Shown one piece after another: positions 1 through 5,590 of a DNA stretch of 11,784 bases (position 1 is its first letter; every line of letters begins with the position of its first letter). Origin of the DNA: Sulfurimonas sp. (GTDB lineage: Bacteria; Campylobacterota; Campylobacteria; Campylobacterales; Sulfurimonadaceae); NCBI GenBank assembly GCA_002733155.1, contig NVUO01000022.1, positions 1,188 to 12,971 of the forward strand, given 5' to 3'. A model generated the notes under the pieces. The model did no database searches and was not told where the DNA came from. It saw nothing but the letters and a program-made list of their open reading frames with translations. A program made the position numbers and the translations under genes.

Positions 1-278
1 TGAGATATAAATATAGGTAAATGCCAGTCAACTGTATTATCTAGTTCTATACTTTGACTCTCTATAGAACCATCAAGGTTTTTAAACTCTATAGTAACTT
101 TTTGAATTAGTCTAGCTTGGGAAGGGATATTTATAGTTGCACGTTTTAATGGGCTTTTACTTCTATCTTCATTTGAAGTATATGGGGTATCTTCTTCGCC
201 AGAGCTTGGGAAAAAAGGGTTTTGTCTAGCATCTAAAAAGATAAATAATAAAAACAATATCCATGAAATTCTAATCAA
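1..278 (-). CDS. AMIN-domain envelope protein, 5' part only
   Basis: Minus-strand reading frame that starts at TTG (276-278) and stays open to the window edge, giving about 92 residues. An AGGGG ribosome binding site lies 5 bases before the TTG, and no ATG gives a better start. The N-terminus is a short hydrophobic signal-like stretch (residues 2-16, SWILFLLFIFLDA) followed by RQNPFFPS, then a region with LKRATINIPSQARLIQKVTI and KNLDGSI...DWHLPIF. I recognise this as the exported AMIN-domain protein (amidase N-terminal type, a periplasmic peptidoglycan-binding fold) that sits downstream of eno in Campylobacterota. It follows the FtsB-like gene by 37 bases and is probably in the same operon. 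The C-terminal part is outside the window, so the full domain set cannot be judged. Confidence 0.72.
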   Translation of the reverse strand, partial: MIRISWILFLLFIFLDARQNPFFPSSGEEDTPYTSNEDRSKSPLKRATINIPSQARLIQKVTIEFKNLDGSIESQSIELDNTVDWHLPIFIS

Positions 279-315
279 AACTACCCCTAAATTAATTTAA
301 AAGTATTATAGCAAG

Positions 316-594
316 TTATTGTGCAGAAATTTCTTTTAATTCAAAATACTCTTTTTGAAGCTCAGCATTCTCATTTTTAAGTCTGTAAATTTCAGTATTT
401 AAATACTCTTCGTAATCCTGCAGACCAAAAAGAACTTCAACTGAATTTGTACCATACATAAGAATTCCAAGATAAACTCCAAATGCTAATACTATACATG
501 ATAATACTAAAAACTTTGTAAGGCTTAGTCCTAGATGCTTTTCGGTTAAACTTTGAGTATCGTCTATACCTTCATAAAGTTCTTCAGTATTCAT
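316..594 (-). CDS. FtsB/DivIC-like septum formation initiator family protein
   Basis: A 92-residue single-pass membrane protein. A short charged cytoplasmic N-terminus (1-25) precedes one transmembrane helix (about 26-47, FLVLSCIVLAFGVYLGILM). A periplasmic coiled-coil region (about 57-90, EEYLNTEIYRLKNENAELQKE) follows. This layout and length match the FtsB/DivIC family, whose members join the divisome through the coiled coil. The family assignment rests on architecture rather than on long conserved motifs. The gene starts 9 bases after the eno stop and precedes the AMIN-domain gene, an order familiar from Campylobacterota. Its SD is weak (TAAG), so translation may depend on coupling to eno. 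Confidence 0.7.
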   Translation of the reverse strand: MNTEELYEGIDDTQSLTEKHLGLSLTKFLVLSCIVLAFGVYLGILMYGTNSVEVLFGLQDYEEYLNTEIYRLKNENAELQKEYFELKEISAQ

Positions 595-603
595 AAATAA
601 AAC

Positions 604-1869
604 TTAGTTAAATATAGTAGAGCCTAAGTATTCACCATAAACAACTTCATTCTCAATCTCCATCAAACGGTTATATTTTGCTGTACGTTCACCACGGGCA
701 GTTGAACCAGTTTTGATTTGACCACAGTTCAAGGCTACTGCAAAGTCAGCAATAAATGCATCTTCACTCTCACCTGAACGATGACTCATTACACATGTAT
801 AACCATTTCTTTGTGCAAGACGAACAGTAAGCATAGTCTCAGATACTGAACCAATTTGATTTGGTTTAATTAAAATAGAGTTTGCAACTCCTTTTTGAAT
901 ACCTTCGTTTAGAATATTTACATTTGTAACAAATAAATCATCACCAACTATTTGAACTGTATCCCCAAGTTTCTCAGTCATAAGCTTAAACCCATCCCAG
1001 TCATCTTCACCTAAACCATCCTCTATCGAAACAATTGGATACTTAGAACATAAATCAGCATAATAATCTACTAATTCTGCTGAAGATACTGTGCGGTTCT
1101 CAGATTCTAATCTATATCCACCATCAACTACAAGTTCAGAAGCTGCTACATCTAAAGCTATAGCAATTTGTTCACCAGCTTTGTATCCAGCTTTTTTTAT
1201 AGCCTCTAGTATGATTTGGATAGGCTCTTCATTTGAAGATAAGTCTGGTGCAAAACCACCCTCATCACCAAGTGCAGTATTATGTTTTTTAGATTTTAAT
1301 ATAGATTTTAAATTATGATAAACTTCAGCTGATGCACGAAGACCTTCAGTAAAATCTTCAAAACCTACTGGAACAATCATATATTCTTGAAAGTCAACTG
1401 AATTATCAGCATGACTTCCGCCATTGATAATATTTAACATTGGTGTAGGTATAGTCATAGCATTAGAACCACCAAGGTAACGGTAAAGCGGCATACCTAA
1501 ACTTTTTGCAGCTGCACGAGCTACAGCCATAGATACACCAAGCACTGAATTAGCACCTAATTTTCCATAGTTTTGAGTACCATCTAATTCTTTCATAGTA
1601 GCGTCTATTACAGCTTGGTTAAAAGGTGATAGACCAATTAAGGCATCAGAAATTTCATTATTTACATGGCCAACTGCTTTTAAAACACCCTTACCCATAT
1701 AACGCTCACCACCATCACGAAGCTCTAAAGCTTCACGCTTACCAGTGCTTGCACCAGATGGTACTATTGCACTCTCAATTGTCCCATCACTTAATTCTAC
1801 TGTAGCTTTTACAGTTGGATTACCACGTGAATCCATTACTTCTATTGCACTAACGCTATCTATAAACAT
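604..1869 (-). CDS. eno: Enolase (phosphopyruvate hydratase)
   Basis: Converts 2-phosphoglycerate to phosphoenolpyruvate in glycolysis and gluconeogenesis; cytosolic, Mg2+ dependent. The 421 residues are full length for a bacterial enolase. Visible motifs: the mobile loop [16 protein letters not shown] (39-54), [15 protein letters not shown] (150-164), [10 protein letters not shown] with catalytic Glu203, metal ligands Asp240, Glu283 (SIEDG) and Asp310 (GDD), catalytic Lys335 (LIKPNQIGS), and the signature [17 protein letters not shown] (362-378). The start is supported by AGAGG 7 bases upstream. In Helicobacter and Campylobacter eno lies right behind recA; here about 7 kb separates them. An extended -10 box just upstream suggests it has its own promoter. 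Confidence 0.98.
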   Translation of the reverse strand: MFIDSVSAIEVMDSRGNPTVKATVELSDGTIESAIVPSGASTGKREALELRDGGERYMGKGVLKAVGHVNNEISDALIGLSPFNQAVIDATMKELDGTQNYGKLGANSVLGVSMAVARAAAKSLGMPLYRYLGGSNAMTIPTPMLNIINGGSHADNSVDFQEYMIVPVGFEDFTEGLRASAEVYHNLKSILKSKKHNTALGDEGGFAPDLSSNEEPIQIILEAIKKAGYKAGEQIAIALDVAASELVVDGGYRLESENRTVSSAELVDYYADLCSKYPIVSIEDGLGEDDWDGFKLMTEKLGDTVQIVGDDLFVTNVNILNEGIQKGVANSILIKPNQIGSVSETMLTVRLAQRNGYTCVMSHRSGESEDAFIADFAVALNCGQIKTGSTARGERTAKYNRLMEIENEVVYGEYLGSTIFN

Positions 1870-1905
1870 TTATATACCTCTGTTTTTTACATAATAATAG
1901 AGAGG

Positions 1906-1914
1906 ATTATATCA
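1906..1914 (-). promoter_or_regulatory. Extended -10 promoter for eno
   Basis: The minus strand reads TGATATAAT at 1914-1906, a full extended -10 element (TGnTATAAT). The -35 region 17 bases upstream is only TTTATT, which is common in this phylum. A transcript would start near 1899 and leave a leader of about 30 bases before the eno ATG. The box overlaps the TAA stop of the nuclease gene (1907-1909). Core glycolytic expression would thus be independent of the island upstream. Confidence 0.6.
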
Positions 1915-3010
1915 AATTGTTACTAAATAATAAATTATGTATTACTTCCTGAGTCTCTTCATCATATTTATAATAAATTATCTCTTCATTTTCCAGCATT
2001 AAAATAGCTTGTTTTATGACTTTAATCGGAGCGATAAACCACTCTCTAGGAGTGTGATACTCTCCATCATTTCCAACTATTTTTATATTTAAACAGCTAT
2101 TTCCAAAGAACTGATGGAGAAGTTTCTCTAGCTTTTTAGCATTTTTTATTCTCTCTTCTACTGATATACTTGAATAACCTATTTTGTATAGATTTTCTAT
2201 ATTTCTGATTATCTCATCATCACTTTTTGATTTTAAGATATAAATATATCCACTAAGTATGTCATCTTTACTTATCTGATTTAATCCATCTTCTATCTCT
2301 TCATTTAACTGACTCACTATCTTTCCATCTTTATAGAGCTCAGCAGATAAAGAGCGTAGTAACATATCTGATTCAATACCATTTTCAAATATACAGTGAA
2401 GTCTGGCATTACTTTTATTTTTCTCTCTTTTCATTTTACCAATAGATGCTACATATCCAACTACACCTTTTAGGACAAAAAACAAACCCTCTTTTATAAA
2501 ACGCTCACCCCTATAATCTTGTAAAGTTCTTTTTTTCTTTAGTAGGTCGTTATGACAAGATTTAAATAGTTGTTCATAGTTGCCAAAATCTTTACATACT
2601 TTTCTTTTAGCGACATAATCAGGTGTATCTTTTTCTTTGCTTACATGTTTTAAAGTAAAAATATCATCATCCCCACTTAAAAGCCCAAATGGGTCATCGT
2701 TAAAGTCTGTTATGTTATCTATATTTATTTCACTATTTTGAAGTAAATTGAATCTATCAAACTCTCTAAGTATTGCTATTTGATTTGTATCTTCTCTTAT
2801 GCCTTGTAATCTTAGGGCTAAAGTTCTCTCTGGTCGCTGAGCATTTTTGTCTGGTTCTCTCTCATTTTTTTCATAAAACTCTAAAATATTTTGAAAATTC
2901 TCTATTATCATTTTCACTTCATCTCTATGGGTTGATTGTTTAGGTCTCGCGTTTAAAAGTCCAAAAGGGTCATTTTCTAGCTCTTTGTAAAGTTCGGCTT
3001 TTAAGTTCAT
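1907..3010 (-). CDS. GIY-YIG (T5orf172/MUG113-like) nuclease family protein
   Basis: A 367-residue protein with a C-terminal GIY-YIG endonuclease domain: GYIYILKS (254-261) and LYKIGY (274-279) are the two GIY/YIG strands, Arg287 (VEERI) is the likely catalytic Arg, and Glu323 (TPREWF) the likely metal-binding Glu. Before it lies a conserved segment (about 143-235) with GLFFVLKGVVGYV and IFENGIESDMLLRSL, known to me from a helicase-linked subfamily of GIY-YIG proteins. The N-terminus (about 27-72) carries FYEKNEREPDKN...ERTLALRL, related to the C-terminus of the neighbouring helicase. DPFGLL occurs twice (15-20 and 106-111). The ATG overlaps the helicase TGA (ATGA), so the two are translationally coupled. 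The likely role is DNA cleavage with the helicase in restriction or defence. The substrate is unknown. Confidence 0.82.
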   Translation of the reverse strand: MNLKAELYKELENDPFGLLNARPKQSTHRDEVKMIIENFQNILEFYEKNEREPDKNAQRPERTLALRLQGIREDTNQIAILREFDRFNLLQNSEINIDNITDFNDDPFGLLSGDDDIFTLKHVSKEKDTPDYVAKRKVCKDFGNYEQLFKSCHNDLLKKKRTLQDYRGERFIKEGLFFVLKGVVGYVASIGKMKREKNKSNARLHCIFENGIESDMLLRSLSAELYKDGKIVSQLNEEIEDGLNQISKDDILSGYIYILKSKSDDEIIRNIENLYKIGYSSISVEERIKNAKKLEKLLHQFFGNSCLNIKIVGNDGEYHTPREWFIAPIKVIKQAILMLENEEIIYYKYDEETQEVIHNLLFSNNLI

Positions 3011-4929
3011 GAATTCTTCTTTTTGTTGTTGAAGTAGATTGCCCTTGTTAAAACCTCAGCTAGTTTTCTCTCACTTTCATCTGACGAGTTTTTATCTGGT
3101 TTTCTGTTATGTTTTTTATAAAACTCATTTACATCTCTCCAGTAAAAAGTCACTTCTGCTTCACTAAGAGTGCTTTTAGAAGCATCTATACTCTCACTTA
3201 TCAACTTCAAAACTTTCTTATCTAAAGACTTAGAGATAATCTCATAAGCTCTCTGAAAAGGATTAATCTTATCTATGAGGTCTATACTTAAATCATCTAT
3301 GTTTATAAACTTGTTAGTGCCATTTATGAAAACTCTGTTAGTCGCTTCTTCAACTCTCGCATTTGCTAAAACACTATCCACTACGACATGTTGTCGCACC
3401 TCCTCTAACTCCTCCTCACTCAAGTCAGGGTAAGCCTCTTCTATGATTTTAGGGATTAACAACTTGTTTACAACTTCTGGAGTTATCTCAGTTCCTAAGG
3501 TTTTCTCTACCGCTGAATTTGAAAGTATCTTAGCTTTTAGGTCGATTAAATCTTGTTCAACTATATCTTTTACTCTCGCAGTTGATGGTGTTTTAAGTCC
3601 ATTTATCTTAAACTCTCCAGCTTTGTGTGGCGTTTCATCCTCTGGAAGTTTTGTTTTAAACTTAAAGCTTGGTGCTAAAACTTGCTCCATCAAAAGAGAT
3701 GCTGTTATAGCTTTTAGCATATCGTTAGTGGCGTTTGCTACACTTGATTCACTTGCATCGGGTTGTGATATGAGGTTTATAAACTGTGCATGAGATTTGT
3801 TTTTACTATCTCTTGTTGTTCGCCCTATTATCTGTATGACTTCCGTGAGTGATGCACGATACCCAACAGTCAATGCCACTTCACAAAAAGGCCAGTCAAA
3901 GCCCTCTTTTGCCATCCCTAACGCTATGATGATGTCCATATCATCAGCACTTTGTATCTCTCTTAGATATTTTTGGATTTTTGGTCTATCAAATGGGTCA
4001 TCATTTACCAAGTCGGCAACTTTTAAAATTCGCCCATCTTTAGTTTTTACTTTTATCACTCCTGTTTCTTTATCTTCATCTACAAACTCACCAAGAACAT
4101 CTAATATAAACCCGACTTCTCCATGTTTATCTTTTGTTGATTCTCTTGAGTTTACATGTGGAATGTGAATGATGGTTTTTTTACTACTATCGAGAACTTC
4201 ATCTATAGCCTCTGTATATCTACCCTGATAGAAGTGATACCCTATGCCTAAAGATTTTAAGTACTCATAACCATTTAACTGTTCATAGTAGTTATAGGTC
4301 ACTTTTGTAAAAAGCTCTTCAACCTCAGGAAGTAAGATAGGATGGCTATCTCCTCTAAAATACGACCCAGTCATAGCCATAATGTGAGCAGATGATTTTG
4401 CCATGATGGATTTTAGAACACTACCCAAAACACTTGCATCACTAGCACTTAAGTGATGAAACTCATCTATAGCTAAAAGAGTGTTGTCAAATCTACTCTC
4501 ACTAAGTGTTTCAAACGCTGTTCTTAGCGTTGAGTGTGTACAGATAAGAACCTCTTCATCACCAAGCAAAAACTCTTTAAACGCCTCACTTTTGCTTTGG
4601 TTTGACTCAATCGTGCAAAGATTAAACTCAGGATTAACAACCCAATCAGCCTCAAAACCAAAAGATGTCAAATCAGCATCACCAAACGACCCACCAATGC
4701 TTTTTTCAGGAACAGCAACTATAACTTTTTTGATATTTTGATGCAAAAGTTTATCTAACGATACAAACATCAAAGCGCGAGATTTTCCAGATGCAGGTGG
4801 TGCTTTGAGCAAGATATACTGTTCATCTCTTACAGCATAAACTCTCTGTTGCATCTCTCTCATACCTAAATTGTTTAGGTTTTTGCTCTTACCTGTTTGT
4901 TGGTAGTTCATGTTTATTAGGTTTTGCAT
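3007..4929 (-). CDS. SF2 DEAD/DEAH-family helicase, island component
   Basis: A 640-residue SF2 helicase/translocase. Visible motifs: Walker A PPASGKS (44-50), motif Ia-like VIVAVPEKSIG (69-79), ICTHSTLR (129-136), motif II DEFHH (155-159), motif III TGS (187-189), motif V MAKEGFDWP (339-347), and motif VI QIIGRTTR (366-373). The C-terminal third is helical and ends in NEFYKKHNRKPDKN...ERKLAEVL (601-627), a module also found at the N-terminus of the downstream nuclease. The start is supported by AAGGA just upstream of the ATG; the next in-frame Met (residue 7) has no such site. No methylase or nuclease domain is present, so it probably works as the motor for the GIY-YIG protein. Its own promoter is unclear; the sequence upstream on this strand is weak. 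Confidence 0.88.
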   Translation of the reverse strand: MQNLINMNYQQTGKSKNLNNLGMREMQQRVYAVRDEQYILLKAPPASGKSRALMFVSLDKLLHQNIKKVIVAVPEKSIGGSFGDADLTSFGFEADWVVNPEFNLCTIESNQSKSEAFKEFLLGDEEVLICTHSTLRTAFETLSESRFDNTLLAIDEFHHLSASDASVLGSVLKSIMAKSSAHIMAMTGSYFRGDSHPILLPEVEELFTKVTYNYYEQLNGYEYLKSLGIGYHFYQGRYTEAIDEVLDSSKKTIIHIPHVNSRESTKDKHGEVGFILDVLGEFVDEDKETGVIKVKTKDGRILKVADLVNDDPFDRPKIQKYLREIQSADDMDIIIALGMAKEGFDWPFCEVALTVGYRASLTEVIQIIGRTTRDSKNKSHAQFINLISQPDASESSVANATNDMLKAITASLLMEQVLAPSFKFKTKLPEDETPHKAGEFKINGLKTPSTARVKDIVEQDLIDLKAKILSNSAVEKTLGTEITPEVVNKLLIPKIIEEAYPDLSEEELEEVRQHVVVDSVLANARVEEATNRVFINGTNKFINIDDLSIDLIDKINPFQRAYEIISKSLDKKVLKLISESIDASKSTLSEAEVTFYWRDVNEFYKKHNRKPDKNSSDESERKLAEVLTRAIYFNNKKKNS

Positions 4930-4952
4930 TTTGTTCCTTTTTTTGCTATAAT
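4924..4952 (+). promoter_or_regulatory. Plus-strand promoter with extended -10
   Basis: TTGCAT (4924-4929), a 17-base spacer, then TATAAT (4947-4952) preceded by TG one base away (TGCTATAAT). This is the best sigma70-type promoter in the window. It points away from the helicase and overlaps its first two codons. Transcription would begin near 4959 and enter the structured intergenic region. Confidence 0.6.
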
Positions 4953-4958
4953 CTTCTC

Positions 4959-5041
4959 TGTTGTAAGTACTTATTAGTGTTCTATGGAGCGATAATAAAT
5001 TTTAAGGTTAGGGGATTAATTACCTCCTAACCTTTTTTTTT
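4959..5041 (+). ncRNA. Candidate small RNA complementary to the downstream leader
   Basis: Predicted from a strong promoter (extended -10 at 4947-4952) and a strong intrinsic terminator (ending 5041), giving an RNA of about 80 bases with no convincing ORF. Its bases 4970-4989 can pair with 5045-5063 over 19 base pairs (18 Watson-Crick, one G-U) with A4984 bulged. The target covers the leader of the small ORF at 5073 and the first part of its Shine-Dalgarno. An adjacent sRNA with a run of about 20 complementary bases is how ZorO/OrzO and similar type I antitoxins work. The same pairing could also form in cis in a read-through transcript. The exact 5' end is inferred. Confidence 0.42.
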
Positions 5042-5063
5042 GTCCTCCAAGAATACTAATAAG
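4970..5063. repeat. Long imperfect inverted repeat, arms 4970-4989 and 5045-5063
   Basis: Left arm 4970-4989 (CTTATTAGTGTTCTATGGAG) pairs with right arm 5045-5063 (CTCCAAGAATACTAATAAG). The match is 19 pairs with one bulged A (4984) and one G-U (4979-5054). The 55-base interior contains the intrinsic terminator hairpin. It is either an sRNA-target pairing, a cis translation-blocking stem, or the ends of a tiny non-autonomous mobile element. No target duplication is visible. Confidence 0.8.
5004..5041 (+). terminator. Strong intrinsic terminator
   Basis: Perfect 9-bp stem AAGGTTAGG (5004-5012) with CCTAACCTT (5026-5034), followed directly by a run of nine T on the plus strand (5033-5041, the first two in the stem). 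On the minus strand the hairpin is followed by AAAATTTATT, so it does not look like a terminator in that direction. It would end transcripts from the promoter at 4947-4952. Confidence 0.8.
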
Positions 5064-5072
5064 GGAGATTTT

Positions 5073-5132
5073 ATGAATAAGATGCTTACAACACTGTTTC
5101 TTATGTGCATTTTCGCACCTATGCTAAATTAG
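5073..5132 (+). CDS. Candidate 19-aa hydrophobic peptide (type I toxin-like)
   Basis: A short ORF reading MNKMLTTLFLMCIFAPMLN, then TAG. It has an excellent ribosome binding site, AAGGGAG (5061-5067), 5 bases before the ATG. The peptide is a basic start followed by one hydrophobic stretch, similar in size and character to Ibs-type toxins (18-19 residues) and other type I toxins; there is no sequence homology I can claim. The SD is caught in two alternative pairings: upstream 4970-4989 with 5045-5063, and downstream TCTCCCT (5159-5165) with AGGGAGA (5062-5068). The last codons form part of a 19-base palindrome. It could also be a leader peptide or a chance ORF. The ORF length is unremarkable alone; the RBS and RNA structures are what argue for it. 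Confidence 0.42.
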   Translation: MNKMLTTLFLMCIFAPMLN

Positions 5133-5158
5133 CATAGTCAAGGGATTTGTTTCCCTTG
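5105..5158 (+). terminator. Three consecutive hairpins, last one a possible weak terminator
   Basis: GTGC/GCAC hairpin (5105-5108 with 5115-5118); a 19-base palindrome CTATGCTAAATTAGCATAG (5119-5137, 9-bp arms around one A); then CAAGGGA (5139-5145) with TCCCTTG (5152-5158), a 7-bp stem. The last is followed by TCTCCCTATTTTCTT, a poor T tract. The cluster lies between the small ORF and the convergent 134-aa gene and may stop transcription from both sides. Confidence 0.45.
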
Positions 5159-5185
5159 TCTCCCTATTTTCTTAATAGTTCAAAA

Positions 5186-5590
5186 TCACCAAAACTTTAA
5201 AAATCCTAATATTTTCGGAAATAAATTGTCTTTTTTAACTGTTTTTATACTAATATTATTTCCAGCAATACTTACATCCCCATTTGCTCCATTTATATAA
5301 GCTGTAATTTGAGTTGGTTTTGAAAATTTTTCCATAGTCCTTCTATTATGTTCTTGTATATCCCTATTCATTTGTTCATGTTTCATTATCGACTCCATAT
5401 CTATAGTTGCCTCTTTTGGTTTTATATCATCTGTAATATATGCTTTTTCATCTTCTATCTTTTTCATTTCTGAATGATAATTATCAGACATCTTTTGAAT
5501 ATCTGTTCTCTCTTCTTTAGGATAAGTCTTTTTATAAAATTTCTCTATTTTTTTAAACTTTTTTGCTATTTTCTTCTTTTCATCTTTCAT
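5186..5590 (-). CDS. 134-aa protein of unknown function coupled to the methyltransferase
   Basis: I do not recognise a family. The N-terminal half is very Lys/Glu-rich and probably helical or coiled coil (residues 1-90). It is followed by a short Gly/Asn-rich beta-like segment, TAYINGANGDVSIAGNNISI (96-115), and an amphipathic, aromatic C-terminal tail LFPKILGFLKFW (123-134) that could sit on a membrane or bind a partner. Segments like GDVSIAGNNI recur in small proteins and linkers of bacterial conflict systems, but that similarity is only an impression. The ATG overlaps the methyltransferase stop (ATGA) and AAGGAGG lies upstream, so it is made together with the methyltransferase. The DNA is AT-rich (about 23-28% GC on two counted lines). 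An accessory or immunity role is possible but unproven. Confidence 0.7.
   Translation of the reverse strand: MKDEKKKIAKKFKKIEKFYKKTYPKEERTDIQKMSDNYHSEMKKIEDEKAYITDDIKPKEATIDMESIMKHEQMNRDIQEHNRRTMEKFSKPTQITAYINGANGDVSIAGNNISIKTVKKDNLFPKILGFLKFW

Noticed and set aside
3443..4168. Plus-strand open frames of 116 and 123 codons opposite the helicase
   Set aside because: They lie wholly inside a gene with clear helicase motifs, have no SD and no recognisable protein features; they are antisense shadows, as are frames opposite eno (1091-1318), 4481-4741, 5474-5662, 7895-8134 and 10654-10935.
5004..5034. The 5004-5034 hairpin as a minus-strand terminator for the 134-aa gene
   Set aside because: On the minus strand the stem is followed by AAAATTTATT rather than a T run, so only the plus-strand direction is supported.
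4970..5063. Terminal inverted repeats of a mobile element
   Set aside because: The arms could be read this way, but the element would be under 100 bases, no target duplication is visible, and the arm positions relative to the SD fit RNA pairing better. Kept only as an alternative.
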